From positions 3,286,001 to 3,350,000 of the forward strand of contig CM049310.1 of assembly GCA_026874595.1 (NCBI GenBank): a stretch of DNA of 64,000 bases, given 5' to 3'. Each line of letters opens with the position of its first letter. Within the stretch, counting starts at the first letter, position 1. The position numbers and the translations under genes were made by a program. Below are positions 1 to 12,106 of this stretch, one piece after another. Origin of the DNA: Sipunculus nudus. Lineage: Eukaryota > Annelida > Sipuncula > Golfingiida > Sipunculidae. The notes beneath the pieces are model-generated. The model had not been told where the DNA came from and searched no databases. It worked only from the letters and a program-made list of their open reading frames with translations.

Positions 1-2881
1 ACTTGCGCGAATTCCAAGCGACCCCTTTAAAATATATTTTTACATTCTTCAAGGGACGAGGTATTATATTTTACACTGAGTTGTATCTTCGTTTGTCCTA
101 TATTCTTGTACCTTTGACATGTGGTGAGGTAATGAATTTCCCCCTTGGTTCGTTGTATCATTTGTCTGCCAACGGTTATCAACAATACTCATAAAGTTAT
201 GAACACATTTTGATACAGTTGTATGGAGGGTTAAGATAATACCCATGGAACAATCGATAAGAGCTTGAAAATAATCTGAATCACGGTGATATATTAAACT
301 TAAAAATGAGATGTATTCGTTTCCATGGTGGAGATATTGATTATTATCAGGGACTGGCTTTGTCTTTTGGCCCTTCTGTGAACCGGACTGGAGTAGCTAG
401 CCACAGTATATACATAGGAAGGTTTTAGTTAACATCCTGGCGGTGTATATGTAGGCTCGGACTACAGTTCTAGTTGTAGCTATTATCACAGATAAATAAC
501 GTTGCTTTCGTATCAGTAAATGGGAAAATTTCTCCCCGAACTCAAGGTGTGGTTCAACTTCTTCAGCAGTTGCAATTTTATCAATAAAACCGTACCCAGC
601 ATTACTGTACTCCAAGATATAGATGTTCTTTGTCACAGCAAGCAGCTTGCGGGAATTATATATTCTTTTTTTTTTTTAATTTTGCATACCTCTGACTGAT
701 CCAGTTCACTAAAAAGGCAAAAATGCTTTCAAATACATTGCTTCAATTTTTATATTCATATTTTGCGTTTCGCCCAGGAATGTCCTGACGTCAACTGTGA
801 TGAGAATAGCATGACATCATGGGATGGTTCCGCAAATAACCGTCAGAGGGCAGGCACAGGCGCTGATGCCAACCCACTTTTATGTCTGCATCGGGACTTT
901 TAAATGCCCAACCAAATCAAATGATATGAACTTTTTGGAAGTTGGCAAACTTGTCTAGAAGAAATAAAAAAAACTTGGGACATAGGCAGATGTAAAGGCA
1001 TCTCGACACTAGTTTTGAAGAATAACAAAAGCGAGGACATGGTCTGATTTTTCAGACGGGGTTTGCTACTGTTGACGTTAATGACCGGGATTCTTGGAAA
1101 GTCGGCTGCTCAGCAACATGTTACAGGTCATGGCATGTGCTCCTTTTTAACTTTTCTTGAACTTCCACGGAGTTTAAATCGACTTTCATTCGCAAGTAAT
1201 CAATGTCCCATAACTCCTATCAAGTCTTGGGCTTTAGTCTGGGAACTGTAAAATATGAATATTAATGTTCATGAACGTTCTTTGTATTTCCAACTGTCTT
1301 CGAACGCTTAGTCCTGAGGGATATTATTTGGTTTCCGCTGAGACCAAAAGGGTTTATTCTCCCACTTTTATATAATCTTAATATCTATAACGTTAATAAC
1401 GGTGCTTGACTTGACGTGGTATCGATCCACAGTCTGTCATTCATCTCTTTCTCTTTTTAACTGTCACCTGTTACGTTGCTGAAGTTGCGCAAAGGGCCAA
1501 ACTCAAAAGCCTGGTACCCTTACTCCGTTTTCGACGTGAAAATCGTGGGTTTTATCTAGCTGATGTGAGATCGGCTTTGGCCAATTCTTTGCCAGCTTGC
1601 CGAATTCCAACAACGCACGACAAAATCGGCGTCGGCATAGTATACAAACTCGGGGAAAGACGTTTTCTGGATATATCAGTCATCTTGCTGACGAGTTATC
1701 AGTTAGATATCCTGCAAAATGGCGAACGTGGAGATGGTAGTTCCGCTTAGTCCGATGTTCACGAGGGGGAAAATAAAGAAAATCCGGGTAAAATGCACGA
1801 CATATCTGTCCGATCTTAAATCTCTCTGATATGTATGCTGTAGTGTCCCGATTTATATGTTCCGCTGTCGATAAACTTTACATACTTTAACGACATAAGA
1901 AGAGGATTTAGCTCAAACATTTTTATTACATATATGTGAAATCGGTGTTTAAAAATTCTGTATTGAGAATCACATTCTCGAAACAATGGTACGTCAATGG
2001 CGTCTTTGAAAGGTCACGATTTGACACATGATTTGATAAAATGACCGTCCCGCAGCCAATGTCGATCTTTTCTTCTAGCCTTGTTTTGAGGTATTAAAGT
2101 GTTCATAGGAAGTTGTTTACTCACAGATTCGGTATGGAACAATTTGGTTACTTTAACCCTTTGGAAATATGAAATAAATTACAAAAATAAAATGATATAA
2201 ATACATGAATTGTATGCTATTATTCCCTAACAATGAATTTAATTTAATGAATATCAGTGCATCAAGACTATAATGGATTTAATCTTTAATATTCAGAGTG
2301 ATCGGTATTTTAAATACCTGCCTTATAATTAAAAAAAAATATTTACAAATTAGAACTATGTCGTAAAATGTCAGCCTGAGTCAGGTATTACTTTAACATG
2401 GCTTAGCATGATCACTGGAGTACAAGTATCTATAGTTGTTATATACTGTCCTCATTCAAATCCATGTAAATTAAATTTTTTATTCATTGAGCTGAAACAC
2501 TCCCACTGCTATTGGAGTGGATAACATCAGGAGCTGGCACTATCAGTGACAGCTGGGTTTTTTTCTGTTCATGCAGGCTTCCCAGTCATACGTGGGATAA
2601 GTTTCCTTTTTTTCCAGGTCAAGGAAACATCAGGGCAAATAAGAGCCTCAATCATGGATTTGTTTTCATTTTGTCTCATGTCCAAACATCGATCCACCGG
2701 ATGGTTGTTATCAGTGGCAGGGACTGGTTGTAGAATCCTGTACGGAGATTAGATCATCGACTTATGATTGATTATTAATCTATTACTTTATGCACCTTTT
2801 GTATTACCGTGACATGGCGGTATAAAAGTATTCTTAAATATTTACCGATTAAATTCAGTCTGATATGTAGATCAAGCTGAC
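1..2881. other. Non-coding stretch, no gene recognised
   Basis: AT-rich DNA with only short unrelated ORFs of 60-80 codons. A T-run lies near 665-679. A strong-looking 3' splice acceptor (pyrimidine tract ending in ATGCAG, near 2557-2577) opens a 50-odd codon frame that stops at about 2733, but no partner exon or family was recognised. I see no tRNA, transposon end or tandem repeat. Confidence 0.5.
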
Positions 2882-5800
2882 AGTCAAGCTGACGGCCGGG
2901 ATGTTACCATTTACTCGTAGCACAAGTTTAAGTTTTAATGCTGATCGCTGCGCGTCAAGCTGACGGCCGGGTTGTTCCCATTTACTCGTTGCACAAGGTT
3001 AAGTTTTAATGCTGATCGCTGCACGTCAAGCTGACGGCCGGGTTGTTCCCATTTACTCGTTGCACAAGGTTAAGTTTTAATGCTGATCGCTGCACGTCAA
3101 GCTGACGGCCGGGATGTTACCATTTACTTGTTGCACTAGGTTAAGTTTTAATGCTGATCGCTGCGCGTCAAGCTGACGGCCGGGTTGTTCCCATTTACTC
3201 GTTGCACAAGGTTAAGTTTTAATGCTGATCGCTGCACGTCAAGCTGACGGACGGGATGTTACCATTTACTCGTTGCACAAGGTAAAGTTTTAATGCTGAT
3301 CGCTGCGCGTCAAGCTGACGGCCGGGATGTTACCATTTACTCGTTGCACAAGGTTAAGTTTTAATGCTGATCGCTGCGCGTCAAGCTGACGGCCGGGTTG
3401 TTCCCATTTACTCGTTGCACAAGGTTAAGTTTTAATGCTGATCGCTGCACGTCAAGCTGACGGCCGGGATGTTACCATTTACTCGTTGCACAAGGTTAAG
3501 TTTTAATGCTGATCGCTGCGCGTCAAGCTGACGGCCGGGATGTTACCATTTACTCGTTGCACAAGGTTAAGTTTTAATGCTGATCGCTGCGCGTCAAGCG
3601 GACGGCCGGGTTGTTCCCATTTACTCGTTGCACAAGGTTAAGTTTTAATGCTGATCGCTGCACGTCAAGCTGACGGCCGGGATGTTCCCATTTACTCGTT
3701 GCACAAGGTTAAGTTTTAATGCTGATCACTGCGCGTCAAGCTGACGGCCGGGATGTTACCATTTACTCGTTGCACAAGGTTAAGTTTTAATGCTGATCGC
3801 TGCACGTCAAGCTGACGGCCGGGTTGTTCCCATTTACTCGTTGCACTAGGTTAAGTTTTAATGCTGATCGCTGCGCGTCAAGCTGACGGCCGGGTTGTTA
3901 CCATTTACTCGTTGCACAAGGTTAAGTTTTAATGCTGATCGCTGCGCGTCAAGCTGACGGCCGGGTTGTTCCCATTTACTCGTTGCACTAGGTTAAGTTT
4001 TAATGCTGATCGCTGCGCGTCAAGCTGACGGCCGGGTTGTTCCCATTTACTCGTTGCACTAGGTTAAGTTTTAATGCTGATCGCTGCGCGTCAAGCTGAC
4101 GGCCGGGTTGTTACCATTTACTCGTTGCACAAGGTTAAGTTTTAATGCTGATCGCTGCACGTCAAGCTGACGGCCGGGATGTTACCATTTACTCGTTGCA
4201 CAAGGTTAAGTTTTAATGCTGATCGCTGCACGTCAAGCTGAAGGCCGGGATGTTACCATTTACTCGTTGCACAAGGTTAAGTTTAATGCTGATCGCTGCG
4301 CGTCAAGCTGACGGCCGGGATATTACCATTTACTCGTTGCACAAGGTTAAGTTTTAATGCTGATCACTGCGCGTCAAGCTGACGGCCGGGATGTTACCAT
4401 TTACTCGTTGCACAAGGTTAAGTTTTAATGCTGATCGCTGCACGTCAAGCTGACGGCCGGGTTGTTCCCATTTACTCGTTGCACTAGGTTAAGTTTTAAT
4501 GCTGATCGCTGCGCGTCAAGCTGACGGCCGGGTTGTTACCATTTACTCGTTGCACAAGGTTAAGTTGTAATGCTGATCGCTGCACGTCAAGCTGACGGCC
4601 GGGTTGTTCCCATTTACTCGTTGCACAAGGTTAAGTATTAATGCTGATCGCTGCGCGTCAAGCGGACGGCCGGGTTGTTCCCATTTACTCGTTGCACAAG
4701 GTTAAGTTTTAATGCTGATCGCTGCGCGTCAAGCGGACGGCCGGGTTGTTCCCATTTACTCGTTGCACAAGGCTAAGTTTTAATGCTGATCGCTGCGCGT
4801 CAAGCTGACGGCCGGGATGTTACCATTTAGTCGTTGCACAAGGCTAAGTTTTAATGCTGATCGCTGCGCGTCAAGCTGACGGCCGGGATGTTACCATTTA
4901 CTCGTTGCACTAGGTTAAGTTTTAATGCTGATCGCTGCACGTCAAGCTGACGGCCGGGATGTTACCATTTACTCGTAGCACAAGGTTAAGTTTTAATGCT
5001 GATCGCTGCACGTCAAGCTGACGGCCGGGTTGTTCCCATTTACTCGTTGCACAAGGTTAAGTTTTAATGCTGATCGCTGCGCGTCAAGCGGACGGCCGGG
5101 TTGTTCCCATTTACTCGTTGCACAAGGTTAAGTTTTAATGCTGATCGCTGCGCGTCAAGCGGACGGCCGGGTTGTTCCCATTTACTCGTAGCACAAGGCT
5201 AAGTTTTAATGCTGATCGCTGCGCGTCAAGCTGACGGCCGGGATGTTACCATTTACTCGTTGCACAAGGTTACGTTTTAATGCTGATCGCTGCACGTCAA
5301 GCTGACGGCCGGGATGTTCCCATTTACTCGTTGCACTAGGTTAAGTTTTAATGCTGATCGCTGCACGTCAAGTTGACGGCCGGGATGTTACCATTTACTC
5401 GTTGCACAAGGTTAAGTTTTAATGCTGATCGCTGCACGTCAAGCTGACGGCCGGATTGTTCCCATTTACTCGTTGCACTAGGTTAAGTTTTAATGCTGAT
5501 CGCTGCACGTCAAGCTGACGGCCGGGATGTTACCATTTACTCGTTGCACAAGGTTAAGTTTTAATGCTGATCGCTGCGCGTCAAGCTGACGGCCGGGTTG
5601 TTCCCATTTACTCGTTGCACTAGGTTAAGTTTTAATGCTGATCGCTGCGCGTCAAGCTGACGGCCGGGTTGTTCCCATTTACTCGTTGCACAAGGTTAAG
5701 TTTTAATGCTGATCGCTGCACGTCAAGCTGACGGCCGGGATGTTACCATTTACTCGTTGCACAAGGTTAAGTTTTAATGCTGATCGCTGCACGTCAAGCT

Positions 5801-7563
5801 GACGGCCGGGATGTTACCATTTACTCGTTGCACAAGGTTAAGTTTTAATGCTGATCGCTGCGCGTCAAGCGGACGGCCGGGTTGTTCCCATTTACTCGTT
5901 GCACAAGGCTAAGTTTTAATGCTGATCGCTGCGCGTCAAGCTGACGGCCGGGATGTTACCATTTAGTCGTTGCACAAGGCTAAGTTTTAATGCTGATCGC
6001 TGCGCGTCAAGCTGACGGCCGGGTTGTTACCATTTACTCGTTGCACAAGGTTAAGTTGTAATGCTGATCGCTGCACGTCAAGCTGACGGCCGGGTTGTTC
6101 CCATTTACTCGTTGCACAAGGTTAAGTATTAATGCTGATCGCTGCGCGTCAAGCGGACGGCCGGGTTGTTCCCATTTACTCGTTGCACAAGGTTAAGTTT
6201 TAATGCTGATCGCTGCGCGTCAAGCGGACTTCCGGGTTGTTCCCATTTACTCGTTGCACAAGGCTAAGTTTTAATGCTGATCGCTGCGCGTCAAGCTGAC
6301 GGCCGGGATGTTACCATTTAGTCGTTGCACAAGGCTAAGTTTTAATGCTGATCGCTGCGCGTCAAGCTGACGGCCGGGATGTTACCATTTACTCGTTGCA
6401 CTAGGTTAAGTTTTAATGCTGATCGCTGCACGTCAAGCTGACGGCCGGGATGTTACCATTTACTCGTAGCACAAGGTTAAGTTTTAATGCTGATCGCTGC
6501 ACGTCAAGCTGACGGCCGGGTTGTTCCCATTTACTCGTTGCACAAGGTTAAGTTTTAATGCTGATCGCTGCGCGTCAAGCGGACGGCCGGGTTGTTCCCA
6601 TTTACTCGTTGCACAAGGTTAAGTTTTAATGCTGATCGCTGCGCGTCAAGCGGACGGCCGGGTTGTTCCCATTTACTCGTAGCACAAGGCTAAGTTTTAA
6701 TGCTGATCGCTGCGCGTCAAGCTGACGGCCGGGATGTTACCATTTACTCGTTGCACAAGGTTACGTTTTAATGCTGATCGCTGCACGTCAAGCTGACGGC
6801 CGGGATGTTCCCATTTACTCGTTGCACTAGGTTAAGTTTTAATGCTGATCGCTGCACGTCAAGCTGACGGCCGGGATGTTACCATTTACTCGTTGCACAA
6901 GGTTAAGTTTTAATGCTGATCGCTGCACGTCAAGCTGACGGCCGGATTGTTCCCATTTACTCGTTGCACTAGGTTAAGTTTTAATGCTGATCGCTGCACG
7001 TCAAGCTGACGGCCGGGATGTTACCATTTACTCGTTGCACAAGGTTAAGTTTTAATGCTGATCGCTGCGCGTCAAGCTGACGGCCGGGTTGTTCCCATTT
7101 ACTCGTTGCACTAGGTTAAGTTTTAATGCTGATCGCTGCGCGTCAAGCTGACGGCCGGGTTGTTCCCATTTACTCGTTGCACAAGGTTAAGTTTTAATGC
7201 TGATCGCTGCACGTCAAGCTGACGGCCGGGATGTTACCATTTACTCGTTGCACAAGGTTAAGTTTTAATGCTGATCGCTGCACGTCAAGCTGACGGCCGG
7301 GATATTACCATTTACTCGTTGCACAAGGTTAAGTTTTAATGCTGATCGCTGCGCGTCAAGCGGACGGCCGGGTTGTTCCCATTTACTCGTTGCACTAGGT
7401 TAAGTTTTAATGCTGATCGCTGCGCGTCAAGCTGACGGCCGGGTTGTTCCCATTTACTCGTTGCACAAGGTTAAGTTTTAATGCTGATCGCTGCACGTTA
7501 AGCTGACGGCCGGGCTGTTCCCATTTACTCGTTGCACTAGGTTAAGTTTTAATGCTGATCGCT
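2882..7563. repeat. 71-bp satellite array, about 66 monomers
   Basis: Head-to-tail monomers of 71 bp; one full unit is 2953-3023 and the next starts at 3024. The array starts abruptly after a short partial copy near 2871 and ends at GATCGCTA near 7563. Monomers are a mosaic of two-state variants: GATGTTACC or GTTGTTCCC, GCACGTC or GCGCGTC, CACAAGG or CACTAGG, AGCTGACGG or AGCGGACGG. They are shuffled between units, as expected from unequal exchange and gene conversion. GC content is about 49%, above the flanks. Each standard monomer carries the dyad CGTCA-AGC-TGACG. No ORF of note crosses the array. Confidence 0.97.
4501..7395. repeat. Higher-order duplication (1,491 bp) inside the satellite
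   Basis: Rare monomer variants recur at an exact offset of 1,491 bp, which is 21 x 71: TAAGTTGTAA (4561 and 6052), TAAGTATTA (4632 and 6123), CATTTAGTCG (4824 and 6315), TACGTTTTAA (5271 and 6762) and CCGGATTGTT (5451 and 6942). The first copy spans about 4501-5904 and the second about 5992-7395. Only a handful of mismatches were seen over roughly 1.4 kb, for example near 5371, 6230 and 7313, so the event is recent. Confidence 0.9.
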
Positions 7564-8770
7564 ACTTTATCTCTGGCAGGATCAGAATATCACTTATTTG
7601 CGTGTGCATAAATCATTGTTTGTGATCGATTATGCAAACATTTAATCGATTATGAAGGAAAACTACCTTTCAAAGATATAAGCGATAAATTGACACACTA
7701 CCAGTTGTTATTGTGTTTTTTTGTTGGGTGAGTAAATCCTTGTTTAGCTCTCTTAAGGCTTGCCTTAGTTCCACCGTGTTCACTGCAAGGTTTCACTTCA
7801 GCTGCACAGAAGATGCCAAGATTTTCCTAGAATTTTGAAAACCAATGCATCATTGGAACTCAAGGAAGTTTACTGTCATGAAATGCTGTGCACTGGGAAC
7901 AAATTATTTTTTTTACGGTTTCCAAACATGCTGGTTAATGAATAGTTACGTTCATGATTCGCGCTGCCCTCATGCGGAAAGGTCGCCAGCGTCTGACGTC
8001 CTCAAACAGTTCACCTATCTCCTCAATTAATAAAACGGCCATATATGTGTGAAATGTATTGAGAACATTTTGAGATGATACGTAAAAAACAAACAGAAAA
8101 CATACGGTTATTTAAAACTTCGGCGTCAGCGACTGACGTAATGACTTGACTACCATGACGTCATATTAATGGTTCATTCACCTGACAAATTCTTTTTTTT
8201 TCAACATAAAGCCTCAAGCGTGAGATATAACATAGTTTCAGGCTTTCTCGCACACCCTTTTGAAAAAGTAGGACAGAAAAAGGAAAGGATATATTAGGAT
8301 AAGGACAAAAGTAGAAAAGGAATTATGGAAAAAGTAGGACAACAGTAGGACTGAAACCAAACGTTTCGCGACATAATTGAATGAACATATCTAAATAGTT
8401 CATCTGATGTAAGTTTGTACCAGCATTTCTGATCACATGGTACTTCAATCTGCCCATTATCGTTTAATTTTATTTAAAATACAAGGACACTCTCACAGGA
8501 ATTCGCCGCATTTTGAAGATGCATGTAACAATGCAAAACAAGAAAGTAGACAAAAGTAGATATTTTGAAGCATAAATAGGAAGAGCAAGCAGGACAGACA
8601 AAAATAGAAAAAAATAATATCGCTGGACAACCGGAGGTGTATCTGTCGGTGACATCTCACCTCACAATAAAGGCCTGTCCTCATATGTGCAAAAACGCTG
8701 AACGATTTAACAAATTATTTCCCTGTGTTTTTTCCTTATGAAGCTTTCCTCAATTTTTTGTAACGAAGTC
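7564..8770. other. Non-coding; purine-rich strand with AGTAGGAC motifs
   Basis: No gene was recognised. From about 8262 to 8350, and again 8535-8620, the plus strand is strongly purine-biased, with recurring AGTAGGAC and AAAAGTAG words. CRE-like TGACGTCA occurs near 8157. Only short chance ORFs are present. Confidence 0.5.
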
Positions 8771-8791
8771 GGGGGGGGGGGGGGGGGGGGG
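8771..8791 (+). repeat. Poly-G tract (21 G)
   Basis: An uninterrupted run of 21 guanines. It lies 3 bases from the proposed GTAAGA donor of the minus-strand exon at 8801-8914, so it would be a C-tract at the start of that intron. Confidence 0.95.
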
Positions 8792-8800
8792 TATTCTTAC

Positions 8801-8914
8801 CTCTGTTTAATTTTGGTGCCGTTCTTGATGTGGATCCATTTAACGGAAAAATATGCTCTCTTTGAAATGTCTGTTTATTTGTGGCACCGGCATTAAACAT
8901 TGGCTTAGCCAACC
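8801..8914 (-). CDS. Candidate internal exon, unknown protein
   Basis: Function is not recognised. On the minus strand the 114-bp segment ends in a strong donor (CAGAG then GTAAGA) and stays open in one frame, reading GLAKPMFNAG near its start and SRTAPKLNRG at its end. The proposed acceptor (TTAATAG before GGTTGG) has a weak pyrimidine tract, and a nearer CTAG would give a stop. It leaves phase 1 and accepts phase 1, which matches the exon candidate at 9428-9512 about 0.5 kb upstream on the same strand. This may be a chance ORF; the donor and the phase match are the main support. Confidence 0.3.
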
Positions 8915-9427
8915 CTATTAATTTCAATGCGAGCTAGATCGCTCTTGGGTATTAACCGAAGCAGTCAACTATATTATTCTTCCGGTATATTTTTCCGGTA
9001 ATAGTATACATTAAAATTACGCTGCTTACTAAAATACTTAAATATCGTGCCATATAGTTCTCATGTTTAACTTTTATTTTCCCTTTGATGTTAAACTAAT
9101 GCTTTGAATATTTTACTCTACAATTACTTTGACATCAAATTTGACTGGTATGGAAAGGAATAAACGTATACACGAAGACATTTTTCGGTTGATTTTCATT
9201 AAAAAAATTACACGCAGCTGATGATCAAGTGATGTATAACCATTTCTGTCCCATAATTGGTCCCGTTCATTTATAGAAATACTTATCAAAGCCAGATGCA
9301 ATACTGGCTAAGAATGAAAAAGACATTGATTACTTCAAAGTTTTTATTATTATCAAGCATATTTACATGTACAACCATCGCAATATAATTAATGTCATCC
9401 CCCGATTCATCAGAGGTTAAAACTTAC

Positions 9428-9512
9428 CCTTGGACAAAAAAGCCAAATGTGTTCGAAAACTATTAGCACAAATACTCACTTCAGCATCAGCACATTTCAT
9501 AAGGCTTCCTAA
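9428..9512 (-). CDS. Candidate internal exon, unknown protein
   Basis: An 85-bp minus-strand segment with a good acceptor (pyrimidine-rich tract ending in TTCCTGTTCAG) and a consensus donor (AAGG followed by GTAAGT). Read from the acceptor in phase 0 it gives 28 codons, beginning LGSLMKCADAEVS and ending HLAFLSK, plus one base (phase 1 out). Codons look protein-like but no family was recognised. An internal GAAGTGAGT could act as an alternative donor. It sits between candidates at 10132-10391 and 8801-8914 with compatible phases. It may belong to a gene whose other exons lie outside the visible signal. Confidence 0.4.
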
Positions 9513-10131
9513 CTGAACAGGAAGTGGCAAGAACATGAAAACTGACCCTGTCCTATTCATATTCTTTTTTTCACAAAAATTGCTTAAACATTCACCAGAT
9601 TTTCCTTTGACATACCAGACCCGACACATACCACTTTCTGATCACACAAGAGGTCCTGGTGACAACACAGATTACCCACAATTCACTTGCAAACCGGAAA
9701 TCTTATGCCAGAGTCGACAGGTTCTCTGACAGTTATATCGAGTGCCTTTTCTCTCCTGAAAGAAATACGGCAAAATCTACAGGGAACTCAGCCACATTGC
9801 GAGAAGTCAGGCTTCTTCTGAACCGATATTTTTTTGCCATTTTAGCTTTCAACCCAACAACAAAACAACACTACTGCAGACTAAAAGGTTCAAGGGAGTC
9901 CGACCTGCTTAACTATTTACGAAATCACGCACCCGTTTTCTCTGCTTTCCTGCTGAAGTGTCTGTAACCTGAACATCTTTTAAAATTCCTCTCCGTAATT
10001 ACCAGGTCCCTTCACTCGGAATCATCATCAAGAATCCATCTGATTAATTTTAATTAATCCACCTTATTGGGCAGGGCTTCTCAATTACGAGCTGCGCTGA
10101 TTATCAATATTTTTATCGCCAGGGATTTTAC
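9513..10131. other. Inter-exon stretch, no feature
   Basis: This would be the intron between two candidate minus-strand exons. A 102-codon plus-strand ORF (9659-9967) overlaps it, but it has no recognisable motif and I treat it as chance. Confidence 0.4.
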
Positions 10132-10391
10132 CTGATGACGTCAGACACAGGCGACATTCCCGCATGAGGGCACTTCCGGTATTTGGATGACTGCGGTCAT
10201 ACTGTCACCAAGGAGATGTGCCTCTGACTCCCTAGGTGTCGCCCCTCTCCCTGATCCGTTCTCCTGGTGACAAGAACCCAGTCCTACTGTAATGGCCGTA
10301 CTTCCTTGCTGAGCGAGGCGGAATATTCCCTGCGTCTGCAATGACACGGTTTGGCTGCCCTCCGCTGCACTATGGCGGGCGTCACGATTAA
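10132..10391 (-). CDS. Candidate GC-rich exon with in-frame stop near its end
   Basis: A 260-bp GC-rich island in AT-rich surroundings, bounded on the minus strand by a strong acceptor (TTTATTTATTGTAG) and a CATCAG donor followed by GTAAAA. One frame is open from the acceptor (NRDARHSAAEGSQ at its start, PEVPSCGNVACV at its end) until a TGA four codons before the donor. That frame leaves phase 0, matching the exon at 9428-9512. The TGA precedes CGT, so it could be a CGA-to-TGA change at a CpG, a true stop with a 3'UTR intron, or a sign that this is an untranslated exon. It contains a CRE-like TGACGTCA next to the donor. No protein family was recognised. Confidence 0.35.
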
Positions 10392-10720
10392 CTACAATAA
10401 ATAAATAAATATATATTAAGAAAAAAGTAATTAAATATATACAAGAAGATACTTTTTTTACTCTCCAAGACTGCACGGTAAACAATATAAAATGAAAATA
10501 TTTAATTTAACATGCAGCAGACTCGTTTTACAGTTAAACCAGATTGTGACGATTCAAGGCACCGATACACATTTGATACATCGAAGGTTCGACATAGTCG
10601 AGATTTCCACGGTAAAATTCGACTAAATTTTGAAAGGAAGTATTGCTAATTACTTCGACACATACGTGATATTTGATTATTAGAGTTTTACAAAACAATG
10701 ATTAACAATCATAATTTATG

Positions 10721-10771
<51 letters not shown>

Positions 10772-11842
10772 AGCTGAAACAAGTTAAATTAATCACTTTA
10801 AAAACAGATTTAACTCTGTTTTATTCCCACATTCTTTTTACTGTATTTTGCTTTCAAATGGTACTCAGCTGCCTGGTGCTGCCTCGATTATCCGACACGT
10901 AACTTCATACTTTCGTTTGAACTACAGGTCTGCCCGAAGCAAAAACCCCTTATTTATAAGGATCAAAAATATTATATTAAAACTCAGATACTGAATCATC
11001 AATAAAACCAGTGACGTCAACAACTGTAACGTTATAAGACAACATCAACAAAATATGAGAAAAAGTTTCCCTTTTACCAGAAGACTCTTACAGCAGAAAC
11101 TTTTAAAGCAATGCGTGAAGGCATCCGTCTGTCTCTTATATGCTGTTTATGATATAATAAGTCAAATAGCTGTCATACGAGTACAGCTGAATTAGCTCAC
11201 ATGTCCACGGCTGTCATAGCCCCATCATCAGTACTCCGGGTATGTCAAATGTGTCTGGACCCGCAGCTCTCCATGAGCTATGCTCAGCTATCCAATCATC
11301 GTGAGTCATCATCGTTTTACCATGATAGAGGCACGGCAGAGTGGGATGACACGTTATTGCCAATGAAAAGTATTCAATATACCACGCATCTAGTAATAGG
11401 GTTTATTTGAAAAGGGAAAATTCATAATTTTCGATAATACCTCAGGCCCTTGAAATCACCATTAAAGCATGTCTAAATGGCTATATTTAGTCTAATACTA
11501 CCCATAGTTATATTAAGAAACAAGGTAAGAAACGTCTGTCGGAGGATCCTGCAGTATAAATTATCAATTTCTAACCTACCGACGGAGGGGCACGAACTTA
11601 TTTCTTGCATGTATATAAAATTGACCAAAATGGTTTCATCAGAACTAACTCGCGTTACGATCCATAGGCGCGTATAATTAGTTTAATCAAGCACATGCAG
11701 CGGAGTTTCATATAATCTGTGATTCCAGAGACCACAGTGTCAAGAGGCTCGATTACGCTCTTTCAGCCTACAGTTAACATTATTTTCCGCTGGAGTTAGC
11801 AGCGCATTAATGCACAGTTTACAATTACAATGTAAGCTGCGT
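10392..11842. other. Non-coding stretch with (TA)n microsatellite
   Basis: AT-rich DNA. A (TA)n microsatellite occupies 10735-10769. Short ORFs at 11201-11410 and 11477-11677 carry no motif. CRE-like TGACGTCAAC lies near 11013. Nothing else was recognised. Confidence 0.5.
10735..10769. repeat. (TA)n microsatellite
   Basis: An uninterrupted TA dinucleotide run of about 35 bp. Confidence 0.97.
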
Positions 11843-12106
11843 TTACCGGGCGCTGTAAGCGGTGTGCGTTATATGAGACCTGCGGTAAAATTGAATTCTC
11901 CATGAATTGGATCCGCATACCGCGCGTGGTATAGCGCACATGCATAGGCTCCGGTTACGTATGTACATGACTGGGGGGGGGGGGGGGGGGGGGGTTAACG
12001 TCATGGGGGCCATATCGCAGTGTTTAACCGCCCGCCAAATAAATGCCCCACACGATTTAATTGCATTCCGCGTTCTGCCGCAATCTTCATAACGTGCGCC
12101 CGGTAA
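11843..12106. repeat. 264-bp imperfect inverted element centred on a poly-G tract
   Basis: Perfect 11-bp terminal inverted repeats TTACCGGGCGC (11843-11853) and GCGCCCGGTAA (12096-12106). The next 35-40 bp of each arm still match loosely in inverted orientation (GCGTTATATGA against the complement of TCTTCATAACGT). A run of 22 G lies at 11973-11994, almost at the centre. No target-site duplication was evident, so identity as a MITE is a guess. The 60-90 codon ORFs here are read through the poly-G/C tract. Confidence 0.45.

Noticed and set aside
2557-2733. Possible terminal exon after a strong ATGCAG acceptor
   Set aside because: The frame is short, only a variant poly(A) hexamer lies downstream, and nothing in it is recognisable.
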